NCBI RefSeq assembly: GCF_032854445.1
Contig: NC_088302.1
Location: 40,736,191-40,800,190 of the forward strand
Direction: 5' to 3'
Length of the DNA: 64,000 nt
Origin: Liolophura sinensis
Lineage: Eukaryota > Mollusca > Polyplacophora > Chitonida > Chitonidae
How positions within the stretch are numbered: the stretch's first letter is position 1; each line of letters starts with the position of its first letter. The notes under the pieces were generated by a model. The model was not told where the DNA came from. It saw only the letters and a program-made list of their open reading frames with translations, and searched no databases. Made by a program: the position numbers and the translations under genes. Positions 50,601 to 59,825 of the stretch are shown here, piece after piece.

Positions 50601-52039
50601 GAATCACAAAACGCTGTCATTTGTATAACATGATCTTACCATACGGCAGCATCATCGCCGGGTTCTGAACAACCGTATAGCAACATGTGATGTGCAGTTT
50701 CCATCTGCGCATGCGGCACAAACCCGGCTGAAAACAAAATGGATAACATCGTACTAGCCAACAATTATTCCACAGTTCAGTTTTCTAACATGGGTGATAA
50801 TTTGTCAAGATTTAGTAAGATGTCGTCATCTTTGTTTTATACATGTACGTTGGTCCAAATCCCAGAACAAAATGCTGCTTATCTGGTGGCATTTACTGTA
50901 GTGAATATTACTGAATAAGATTTACGTGAAAGTGCCTGTCCATAATCAATTGATCATATCAGGACACTATATCAGAGCCGACATTCGAATAATGCTGCCT
51001 CACTTAAACGCTATGTAAAAGACACCAAACATAACACTCCACTCTGTCATAAAATAACATGAGACTGACTAGTACTTGGTTTATCCAACAATGCATAAGT
51101 ACCAAAATTTATAACTTTTAATATCGACACTACCGTGAACTGAACTATCAGTTACAAGGTAGATACATTAACACTCGGCTAGAGCAATATGGCGAAGCTT
51201 AACGAGGCCTTGGTTTTCTCACATAAAGTGTGTTAGTAGGGCTTACTTATTAACCCCTACCTTATGTCAAGTATATAATTAAGTGTCTCCATACTCACTA
51301 ATGTATGTAGCTGTCTTGTTCATCTTTATAGAATGACAAAGATAAGTATCGGGCTGAAATAGAAACGTATATATATATATATTTATATGTTAAAATGGTT
51401 TCGAAGACACAAAAAGCATATATTATGGTGTTCCCATTCGAATCGTTATGAAATCGTTATGGCTGGTGATGTCTGGAGCGGAGGAAACAAAGGAAATCCT
51501 TCATTCTGATCTGATAGTCGTTTAACGTTGTTCTTACGTTTACATCAACCATTATCCCTAAGAATAAAACAGCGTTCAATGTTAATTTTCCTTTATTTTA
51601 AATATGTGTTCAACAGAATCTAATTTCTGCTAGCATGCGGAAATGTCATCCCCTCCCCAAATAGATGGTTTGCATTATCTGGTTTAACAACCATATTGGA
51701 GTAATGTTGTCCTACCAGCCCATGTCAATACCCATCCAATGTAGTTGGATGATTAATAACGTCACGTGTAAAGTATTTATGTCTCAAATAATCGGTCGAT
51801 TTATCACAATACCATCGGTCAGTCGAATCGGCTTTATACATTGCAAGAAGCATTCAGCAAGCCGCTTAAACAAGGGATTTTTGTTACGTGTGTACAGCGA
51901 GACAGGCTCTTACCACTTTTGGCTGAACATCTGGCATCAGTAGTTCGATGTTGGTTTTCTTGGTGGGTAACGTCACGGCTTTGCTACTAGTAAGCGTCCA
52001 ACAAGCCACCTGAAGGATGGCAAGTACATAGAGGAGCAT
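44271..52039 (-). CDS. Phm: Peptidylglycine alpha-hydroxylating monooxygenase (single-domain PHM), 12 coding exons
   Basis: This secretory-pathway copper enzyme hydroxylates the alpha-carbon of C-terminal glycine-extended peptides, the first step of neuropeptide amidation, using ascorbate and O2. Joining 12 exons by GT-AG rules gives 405 residues. Residues 1-21 are a signal peptide. CuH ligands are H73 and H74 (TAHHM) and H151 (QVHY). CuM ligands are H218 and H220 (THTHQLG) and M290 (EMCNFYIMYY). Substrate contacts R216, N292 and Y294 (R240, N316 and Y318 in rat numbering) are kept. Four of the five vertebrate disulfides are represented; the C47-C186 pair is missing at both ends. Sequons are at N54, N162 and N252. 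No lyase domain or membrane anchor follows. The protein ends in an acidic tail of about 100 residues, so the lyase is expected to be a separate gene, as in insects. Introns hold SINEs. Confidence 0.94.
44965..45140 (+). mobile_element. SINE fragment, third type, in the last PHM intron
   Basis: Contains a B-box-like GTGGGCTCGAATCCAGCTCC and then TGTGTGCCAGATATTTGGCA and AAGGGCGATGGTTTACTGTC, a body unlike the other two SINE types here. It lies on the strand opposite to the gene. Confidence 0.55.
45290..45339 (-). CDS. Phm: PHM exon 12
   Basis: Encodes AARCTMKNDLDHEVRI. C270 matches rat C293. Donor TTGG|GTAAGT, phase 2. The intron just upstream (45340-46021) contains the SINE at 45507-45809. 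Confidence 0.93.
45507..45809 (-). mobile_element. SINE type 2 with intact tRNA-like head, in a PHM intron
   Basis: The minus-strand head (45720-45803) has GGTCTAATAATGAAAGCG and GACCCGGGTTCAAACCCG, giving a clear A box, B box and T-arm pairing. The 3' end shares CGTGCTTAACAACATCTTC with the element at 15960-16306. Flanks GCATTTTTGT (45497-45506) and GCATTTATGT (45810-45819) look like a 10-bp target duplication with one mismatch. It is not a functional tRNA gene because the tRNA-like head continues directly into the SINE body. Confidence 0.85.
46022..46075 (-). CDS. Phm: PHM exon 11
   Basis: Encodes 18 residues, MFYNATTPNMDVSKGDIL, the counterpart of AFYPVGHPVDVSFGDLL. N252 lies in an NAT sequon. 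Both junctions are phase 0. Confidence 0.94.
46906..46982 (-). CDS. Phm: PHM exon 10
   Basis: Encodes GKVVSGYRIRDGEWTEIGRQ and NPRLPQ, near-identical to the vertebrate GKVVSGYRVRNGQWTLIGRQ. Donor CTCAA|GTAAGT, phase 0. Confidence 0.96.
47425..47505 (-). CDS. Phm: PHM exon 9: CuM histidine pair
   Basis: Encodes VYMESACSFMDD and on to PFAFRTHTHQL. H218 and H220 bind CuM, R216 is the substrate-carboxylate contact, and C202 matches rat C227. Donor CTCG|GTAAGT, phase 1. Confidence 0.95.
47655..47755 (+). mobile_element. SINE type 1, 3' fragment in a PHM intron
   Basis: GGGTTCGGTTTCTTATTAAA through AAGTGAAATATTCTTGAGAA to CAATCAAATCAATAAATA. Only the 3' domain is present, and it is moderately diverged. 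Confidence 0.8.
47978..48042 (-). CDS. Phm: PHM exon 8
   Basis: Encodes MPKRAGVYLLGTMGSIPQHS and T195, matching the PLIAGMYLMMSVDTVIP segment that links the two copper domains. Donor CACAG|GTTGGT, phase 1. Confidence 0.92.
48274..48310 (-). CDS. Phm: PHM exon 7: 37-bp microexon
   Basis: Encodes NNSGITLVTTKT. It is the smallest coding exon and needs both phases to match its neighbours, which it does (in phase 1, out phase 2). Acceptor GCGAAACAG, donor ACACC|GTAAGT. Vertebrate enzymes have a disulfide cysteine (C186) here; this protein has N163. Confidence 0.88.
48558..48647 (-). CDS. Phm: PHM exon 6: third CuH ligand
   Basis: Encodes VAFKVGGNTNVNYLVLQVHY and the following residues to P161. 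H151 completes the CuH site, and VGG is the conserved loop. Donor CCCA|GTAAGT, phase 1. A 132-codon frame on the opposite strand (48240-48638) is its shadow. Confidence 0.95.
49235..49296 (+). mobile_element. Degenerate SINE 3' end in a PHM intron
   Basis: AAATGAAATACAGCGTATTT followed by GATTAAATAAATAAAT resembles a decayed type 1 3' domain and tail. Identity is low. Confidence 0.4.
50186..50310 (-). CDS. Phm: PHM exon 5
   Basis: Encodes residues 91-132 with two disulfide cysteines (C92 and C110) and the conserved KILYAWAMDA followed by LPQG, equivalent to NILYAWARNAP in vertebrates. Donor CAGG|GTAAGA, phase 1. Confidence 0.95.
50640..50727 (-). CDS. Phm: PHM exon 4: CuH histidine pair
   Basis: Encodes GFVPHAQMETAHHMLLYGC and the residues to W90. 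The adjacent H73 and H74 bind the CuH site, and C80 matches rat C114. Donor TATG|GTAAGA, phase 2. Confidence 0.95.
51299..51353 (-). CDS. Phm: PHM exon 3
   Basis: A 55-bp exon encoding PDTYLCHSIKM and seven more residues, matching the conserved DTYFC region. C48 is the counterpart of rat C81. Acceptor ATTTCAG, donor ATTA|GTGAGT, phase 1. Confidence 0.92.
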
Positions 52040-52059
52040 GGTGCCAAGTTGATGACTGT
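51914..52059 (-). CDS. Phm: PHM exon 2: start codon and signal peptide
   Basis: The ATG at 52037-52039 is the first in the exon. The exon encodes residues 1-42: a hydrophobic signal peptide (MLLYVLAILQVACW) and the start of the mature chain with LLMPDVQPK, the counterpart of the vertebrate DIRMPGVTPK stretch. Donor GTG|GTAAGA, phase 0. Confidence 0.92.
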
Positions 52060-54188
52060 CTGGAACAGAAAGGCAAGGTATTAGCACACAGCACCTGTTA
52101 ATTTGCACCTGTCAATGAACGCCTGTCAGTCTCAGCTGAGGATATTATATTACCATTTGTGACCCCTGCACCTAGCAGGTTAAATCGAGTTATTGCTGTA
52201 CGGGTGGTAGGAATTTCCCTCATAAACGCTTACAGGTAGATTTCTTTGTATTTGTAGGCCACAATTTCAACATAAATCACCAAATCAAAGAAATGAAAAA
52301 ATAAATGGATCAGACAGACCACAGCCCAACCACATACAGAGACATGCGCAATATAATACACAAATTATATATATGTAAATTATTATTCTGCCAGCTGCAC
52401 TTCAGTACGGTGAAACTCATGCTGGTTCGAAACCATCATAACCCCTATAATTATTACGATTAGTTAACCATGAAAAATACCATGCACTCACATATCGCAC
52501 AAGCTGTTAACAAAAAAACGGAATAGGGTTTGTTACATGTCTTTAGACCTTTTTATGGACGGTTTACGAATATGGTCAACAGATCTTGATACAATGGAGT
52601 ATAGTGGTAAGAATTCCACATAGGTACCAAGTGAAACGTTCTCTAGGTACTCAATGGATTCCCCATGAAGAAGAAATTCGAGTTTAAAAAATTGACTGAA
52701 TCTGTAAATTGATATACATGCACGTATTCTATAATCTAGTATTTTGGTACGAACGTGTACTGTAGTGGTTTTAAATCTCATATAACAACACTGTTACGGT
52801 GACAGAAGAAATTAAATAATGAAGTGTTGGTATCTAATGGCGTGAAGGTCTGCTTAAAATGCTAACAAGGTCTACATGATGCCTGCAAACGTGAAATGTT
52901 CCTGATCACGATAATGTGATCTCAGAGATCATTACACAGCGATAAATTTTATCTGTAGTACATAAAGTTTTATCATCATAGCAAGAGGCCTTCATCATGA
53001 AATGTCAACAACAGTATTAAGGTAATTACCATCCGTAAATTTATTACAAAATCTACGGACATATTCATGCATGGGTACATGAAATACACACAACTTTACG
53101 GCGAGGTACATGACAGCCGAATGTAGAATATATTGACGCATGTTGCTAATGGTAGTAAATTTTGAGATCTTCATGAAGTACACGTCATTCCAATTTTTAA
53201 GTGCTATGGCCTACATGCGTTTTCCCAAAAAATCGTTTGGATGAAACCTCTTTCCTCTAACTTTAACGTACAATATACTTAGTTCAGTCACATAATTGAC
53301 CTTATGGTGGGTAAATGAATGTGCTTTGTTTTTACTCCTACAGACACATCCATTTCAGGGTGACTCTATCTTGTTTACATTAAAGTCTACATGGTACATA
53401 AGTAATTTGGCTAGCTAGGTGTTTCTGTCACTGGAAGTAGATGTCACGCTAGATATGATATGGCATTCAGTAATACTTTACAGTCTAATGTTTACGTTGT
53501 GTAACTGAACAAATCTGCAAATGACATAAGGTTACCTGTGCAATATATCGGCTCTGTAACCCGACATGTACTTGTATTTACATAGAAAAGTATCATGCGC
53601 TTGTGTTGTCTGTGGCCATATACTATTCATGCAGTTATCACGTTATGCATTATTTTAGTGTGTTCTGGGTGGTAAACGACCCGCCATTTCTACATACACA
53701 ATCCATAGAATAAGTTATGATAGACAAGCGTTTAAACCATACATAGATACAACCTGACCTTCTCAAGCCTAGGTACATAGCTTTGTATATAACCCAGGAT
53801 TGACCCACATCCCTGATCGGACTACGCAACCACGTGGAGATATTTAATATTTAAAGCACCAACACCCACTCCTCCTTGAACAGGTGATAGGTAGCATATG
53901 TACCGTTATATATTAATTAGGCTTTGCTTTACACATCCAGTCCTAGACGGATATCTGTTGCCGGTACTATGTGTTCTATATTAGACTCCATGTTAACCAT
54001 TTGCCACCATACCAACTAAAACAAAGCCTAAACCTGTTCAAAAAAAAGGGTTTCGTTTGGTTATTACATGTATATGTAAGAGTCTAGCTCACACTGACAG
54101 AATACAAAAGAATTAAAGGCTATAATTCCATCAACTACCCTTCACATATAGTAACTATAAGCACAGAGAACCGTTAACGTCCACTTAC

Positions 54189-54300
54189 CTCTATGGAAGC
54201 CGCCTGACCACACAGCTGTGGTACAATTATCCTTTCTAGACCACAGTTCTTATCCGGATTGCACCCGTTTCTTATCTAAACGTATCCAAATAAGGTTTAT
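54189..54300 (-). other. Phm: Putative 5' untranslated exon of the PHM gene
   Basis: The first coding exon is preceded by a good acceptor (TTCTGTTCCAG at 52060-52070), so an upstream leader exon is required. The best donor upstream on this strand is CATAGAG|GTAAGT, with its exon end at 54189. The transcription start is not determined, and the right limit given is only a guess. Confidence 0.4.
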
Positions 54301-55437
54301 CGTGACGCAGTGCTAGGGAATCTACGTGCCTAAATGCGTGTAGGCTTTTTGTCTCCAACACTCTATCGCGCTGTATTCGGTGTATACACACAGGGGTTAT
54401 ATCTCAACAGATATAAGCTGTAATGTATGCTAAGTAATGCTGGAATCGGCTAAAGCAACGTTACAGTTCCTCCTCTACCCATCAACCCATTGGGTCCAAG
54501 AGAAACTGACGCAGGCCATGTTACCCCAGCAACCAATACGGTTATTCACTGAGCCCAGAAGCCGTGTTAGTTTGGAATCGCCACATCAGGCTCTGGCAGG
54601 ATTCCACGGGAGTAAAATCAATACTCTATAACGGCTTACAAGCGGGACGGGACTGAGCGGTTAGGACATGAGAGCCACAGACACGATAACGTGCGTGATC
54701 TAGTTAGGTAGTGGACAAAACGATGGCTTGGGGATGTGATATAATGGATTGTGACATAATGTATATAGGTGTGTAATTTTATGATTTCCCATGGATTGAT
54801 TAGGCTATATGTTGAACCCAATCCATCAGGCATCGTGTTTTGCTGGCCTTTGCTTGTGCACATGCAACACCTTACCCGTTCATATGTACCGATATGCGTT
54901 TTTGGTTAAAGGTGGGGTGCCCTAGGCTTTTGGACGATCGCTCAGCACTGTTGAAAAAAGGGAATATCCACTCAAGATCTTAACGGCAAGCTATGATCTT
55001 GAAACACGACGCGTTATTTTTTTAAACCTTTACTTACATTTATTTAACTAATCCGTGTTGAAGAAAAAGGTACATACTGTGCTTTTTTATGAACTGCTTG
55101 TGTTTTATTGTCGGTTGACAAATACTGACAAGGAAAGTATCTACGGTTTTCATTTGTTTCTGTGTTTTTCAACAGTTTTCCCCAGCAAACTTTTACATGC
55201 TTTTAGCACAGAGCTCTTTTCTCAGGATGTGTCACTTCAGTAGAAGCCGTTACTTACAATACAATAAAAAGAAAGCTTAATTGTCAGCAAGACTACACCT
55301 GGTAAAGTGAACTAAACCTGGTCAGCAGGACTACGCCTGGTTACCATGAATACAACCCGTTACCATGACTACACCTGATTACCATGACTATACCTAACCA
55401 ACAATTTCATCAATGTGATGTTTATTTGATTTATTTA
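54301..55437. other. No gene seen
   Basis: Region between the PHM leader exon and a SINE. It contains short repeats of CTACACCTGGTTACCATGA at 55290-55400 (about four ~20-bp units) and no frame above 75 codons that looks coding. Confidence 0.5.
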
Positions 55438-55441
55438 AATA

Positions 55442-55672
55442 TTTGATTGGTGTTTTACGCCATACTCAAGAATGTTTCTCTTATACGACGGCGGCCATCA
55501 TTATGGTGGGAAGAAACAGGGCACAGCCTGGAGGAAACCCACGATCATCCGCAGGTTGCTGACAGACTTTCCCACGTACGGCCGGAAAGGAAGTCAGCAT
55601 GTGCCGGACTTGAACTCACATCGAGAGGTTCCTGGGTCATTACGCTGCGCTAGCTCTTTAGATAACTGAGCG
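55442..55672 (-). mobile_element. SINE type 1, nearly full length, internal deletion
   Basis: From the 3' end (TGATTGGTGTTTTACGCCA) through the body to a recognisable head (minus-strand GCTCAGTTATCTAAAGAGCT). About 15 bp between the B box and the A-box half are missing compared with 9750-10014. Two short plus-strand frames overlap it and are not genes. Confidence 0.88.
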
Positions 55673-56244
55673 ATACTTATTTGATTACAGCCACCTGTTT
55701 GTTTCATTTATTTAAATGTGGGAATTCGTTTATTATCAGTGTACATGTATCAGTATGCACCCCGCGTGATTCCAAAGCTCCGCCCAGCATGTTTTCTTGT
55801 GAAGACTTACCCTACAGCAATAAATACTTTGGAACTAAATCCTTTGTTGAACTCAAAACACTACCTATTTCGCCAATCTGTCATCTAAATAATATAAGGC
55901 TTTTTGATACTTCAGTTAGCACATTCTTATACACACTTCAAATTTCAAAACTTGAGTCGTCAAAACAGGTTTTGTGGAATTTGTCGCATAGCCCTTTTCC
56001 CACACAGAGTACATGAATATTGTATTTAAAATGCGCTAAAGACCTGAGACAGATTTCTGGAACGAGTAACAGTGTCAGTTCATACAAAGTATAGTATGCA
56101 GATAAAAATCCGTAAATGACATCTCTGGGTGATGAGAACAGAGATGAAGAATGTAACGGTAAATCTAGGCACGGAAACAACCATCCGATTGTTAAACCCA
56201 AACAAGGTCAAAATAGCCTCCAAATAGTAGGCCAAAATATACAA

Positions 56245-56390
56245 GTGTATGGCCGAGGGTTAAGGTGCTTGCTCTTAAATCACTAGGACACACCAGGTGC
56301 GTGTTCAAACCCAGCATTGCGCAGGAAATTAGTGGGTTCCGCAGCTCTCAGGGCAAGCGCGGCCTCAGTGATAATAAGCTGTCGATGTTA
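56245..56390 (+). mobile_element. tRNA-like SINE head next to a minisatellite
   Basis: GTATGGCCGAGGGTTAAGGT and GCGTGTTCAAACCCAGC are good A and B boxes spaced as in a leucine-type tRNA with a long variable arm. The following sequence is not a complete SINE body and runs directly into the 59-bp tandem array. Confidence 0.6.
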
Positions 56391-56401
56391 CTTGCCACAC
56401 G

Positions 56402-58035
56402 TCAGTTGTTTACCCTGTGCACGACAGTTTCCTGCACCCATAATTAAAACTGGCACCAGGTCAGTTGTTTACCCTGTGCACGCCAGTTTCCAGCACCCAT
56501 AAGTATAACTGTCCACACGTCAGTTGTTTGCCCTGTGCACGCCAGTTTCCTGCACCCATAATTAAAACTGGCACAAGGTCAGTTGTTTACACCGTGCACG
56601 CCAGTTTCCAGCACCCATAATTATAACTGTCCACACGTCAGTTGTTTACCATGTGCACGCCAGTTTCCTGCACCCATAATTAAAACTGGCACCAGGCCGT
56701 TTATTTACCCCGTGCACGCCAGTTTCCTGCACCCATAATTAAAACTGGCACCAGGTCAGTTGTTTACCCCGTGCACGCCCGTTTCCTGCACCCATAATTA
56801 TAACTTGCCCGAGGTGAGCTGTTTACCCTGTGCACACCTGTTCCCTGCTCCCGTAATTATAACTGGCCACAGGTTAGCTGTTTACCCTGTGCATATCTGT
56901 CCCTGCTCCCATAATTAAAACTTGCCACAGGTCAGTTGTTTACCCTGTGCACGCCAGTTTCCAGCACCCATAATATAACTGTCCACACGTCAGTTGTTTA
57001 CCATGTGCACGCCAGTTTCCTGCACCCATAATTAAAACTGGCACCAGGTCAGTTGTTTACCATGTGCACGCCAGTTTCTTGCACCCATAATTAAAACTGG
57101 CACCAGGTCAGTTGTTTACCCTGTGCACGCCAGTTTCCAGCACCCATAATATAACTGTCCACACGTCAGTTGTTTACCATGTGCACGCCAGTTTCCTGCA
57201 CCCATAATTAAAACTGGCCACAAGCCAGCCGTTTACCATGTGCACGCCAGTTTCCTGCACCCATAATTATAACTGGCACAAGGTCTTTTTTTTTCTGTGC
57301 ACGCCCGTTTCCTGCACCCATAATTATAACTTGCCCGAGGTGAGCTGTTTACCCTGTGCACACCTGTTCCCTGCTCCCATAATTAAAACTTGCCACAGGT
57401 CAGTTGTTTACCCTGTGCACGCCAGTTTCCAGCACCCATAATATAACTGTCCACACGTCAGTTGTTTACCATGTGCACGCCAGTTTCCTGCACCCATAAT
57501 TAAAACTGGCACCAGGTCAGTTGTTTACCATGTGCACGCCAGTTTCCTGCACCCATAATTATAACTTGCCCGAGGTTAGCTGTTTACCCTGGACACGCCA
57601 GTTTCCTGCTCCAATAATTATAACTGGCCACAAGCCATCTGTTTACCCTAGGCACGACAGTTTCCTGCTCCCATAACTGTAACTGGCCACAGGTGAGCTG
57701 TTTACCCTGTGCACACCTGTTCCCTGCTCCCATAATTAAAACTTGCCACAGGTCAGTTGTTTACCATGTGCACGCCAGTTTCCAGCACCCATAATATAAC
57801 TGTCCACACGTCAGTTGTTTACCATGTGCACGCCAGTTTCCTGCACCCATAATTAAAACTGGTCACAAGTCAGCTGTTTACCCTGGGCACGGCAGTTTCC
57901 TGCTCCCATAACTATAACTGGCCACAGGTTAGCTGTTTACCTTGTGCATGCCAGTTTCCTGCTCCTATAACTATAACTGGCCACAGGTCAGCTGTTTACC
58001 CTGGGCACCCCAGTTGCCTCCATCCAGAATAAAAA
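56402..58035. repeat. 59-bp minisatellite (CAGTTGTTTACCCTGTGCAC type)
   Basis: About 27 head-to-tail units with an exact 59-bp spacing through the first six. Each unit contains GTTTACCCTGTGCACGCCAG, TTTCCTGCACCCATAATTA and AACTGGCACCAGGT. Variant linkers (CACCAGGTCAG, CCACACGTCAG, CCCGAGGTGAG) recur in order, so parts are organised as two-unit higher-order repeats. Small plus-strand frames inside it are artefacts. Confidence 0.95.
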
Positions 58036-58703
58036 CTTGCCACCATCATACAGTTGAAAATTCTTGAGTAGGTAAGAAAAGAGTAAAATGAAGAAAGGGT
58101 CTATATTAAATGAAAGACCATTAAACACTGTCCTGGAAAATAGTCTGATTTTTTTTTTTCTTCAAGAATTGACAACAGACAGACTTGCCACTCACAATTC
58201 ACCATTCCCACACAACAATGACATAAACAAACGTGTGGTAAATGTCCATGTCTTCATATAAACATGGTATGGCACACGATCTCGTGGCTTTCTCCCTATT
58301 ACTGAGCTGTATCAAATCATCAAAGAATTAAAAACAATTGAACACAAAATCAGATCTTTTGTACATTTTGGCGCTTCCGTCATACATTAGATCGTATTTT
58401 AATTAGATTGTGACTGATCCTCAAAGTAGCATAAAGACCTAAGTGAAAATCTGAATAGTTTGTTTTTTATGATAGATACATGTTAAACTTAAATGAAGTG
58501 AAGTTTGCTTTATTCTGCTTGGTTATATGAACACTTTATGGAAGGAATGCTGATATGATAAAAAATAAAAGGAGATTGCAGGAATGTTTCCTAATAAATT
58601 ATATGAGTGGTTGTTTGCATCCTTGGCATGGGATGTAACTTCCCAGGTGAAAAGTTCCCAAAATGATTCAGACGTCCAGTCTTAAAACAATCCAGTCAAA
58701 TTT

Positions 58704-58783
58704 ATATCTAGTGTTTTCAGCATGTTATTTCAGTGAGGCATCACCATGCCTCACTGAAATAACATGCTGAAAACACTAGATAT
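58704..58783. repeat. Perfect 37-bp inverted repeat with 6-bp loop
   Basis: The left arm 58704-58740 (ATATCTAGTGTTTTCAGCAT, then GTTATTTCAGTGAGGCA) is matched exactly by its reverse complement at 58747-58783. The spacer is TCACCA. There are no mismatches over 37 pairs, and pairing ends abruptly on the outer side. It is not part of any element recognised here. Confidence 0.97.
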
Positions 58784-59378
58784 GATGGTCAAAGTAAACT
58801 AACACCAGGACAATCAGCAGGGTTGATTCCTTCTTGTTAAGCTGTCCAGACTTAAGCCAGATGTAGTCTTAACTGTAGTGTTATTATTCTCGGGGCCATA
58901 TCTACACATATCAAGACTTAAGTCAAAAATTCAAAAACCATTACAATTAAAATGTTTTCCACTGTGAAGTTTAAAATTTGTACACTGACTCTTTACTGTA
59001 GAATGATGTATCACCCACAATTTGAGTTCTTTTCTGTTCTGAGTTTACGGACTTCCAATTTATGAATTAAGAATTCAGAACTGACTTTAAGAGCTAACTT
59101 TCAATTTTTAATTAAGGCACAGGACAATTCATAGTATTAAAATAAAAACCCTTAAAGTGAGTCATAACTTGCAGTATAAAGCTGTATTGAAGTTCAGACG
59201 TTAACGTCCGATTTACACCTAAGACAACTTCATGATCCTGGGGTCTGTACCTCACCAAACTCTGGATGGAACCTGGGCCTCAAGCTTACGAGGTGTACAC
59301 AGGAATAACAGGCCTATGTAAATGTGTACACGAGGCAGTGAACATCGAAAGTACAGGTATACCAAGACTATTTAAATG

Positions 59379-59384
59379 TTTATT
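59379..59384 (-). terminator. DNAAF4: Possible polyadenylation signal of DNAAF4
   Basis: AATAAA on the minus strand, about 345 bp after the stop codon. It is the first canonical signal I find in that direction. The sequence is AT-rich, so the match may be chance. Confidence 0.35.
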
Positions 59385-59727
59385 TATTTGACTGATGCTT
59401 ATTGGCATATTGCAGAGCTTTTCGCTGTATTGCAGTATTAAGGGTTACAAAATCTGGAGGGCCTGGAGTAAACCATCAGCCTTCAGTATGCAACTGAAGA
59501 ACTTTTCCACACGTCACATACAAACTTTCACCTACAGCATAAGCTCAAATTATACAAGAGATTGGTGAGAAAATCAGGTGAGACACATTGCAGGTTAGAC
59601 GCTCAGCAAAACTCAGTTCGCCAGTTCAGCAGTGATGAAGTGGAACTTATACAGGGAAGGTGATAGCCTGGGCAAATGGGATCTGACTAAATGACCAAAT
59701 GATGAGCAAATGTTCACACGGTGTTCA

Positions 59728-59825
59728 TCAGCTGCTCTGTATGATCTGTCTGATGTTCTCAGCATCCTGCTTCAACTGTTCACTGTCAGGACATATCTTC
59801 AGGGCTGCTTCATAGTCTTGTAAAC
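59728..59825 (-). CDS. DNAAF4: DNAAF4 last coding exon
   Basis: Encodes [20 protein letters not shown], then [12 protein letters not shown], and stops at TGA 59728-59730. Acceptor GTATTTCAG. Confidence 0.96.

Larger units (their letters stand above)
58036..59700. other. Intergenic, no gene seen
   Basis: AT-rich sequence between the minisatellite and the 3' end of DNAAF4. It contains the perfect inverted repeat at 58704-58783. The minus-strand part from about 59727 down to 59380 is probably the DNAAF4 3' untranslated region. Confidence 0.5.
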
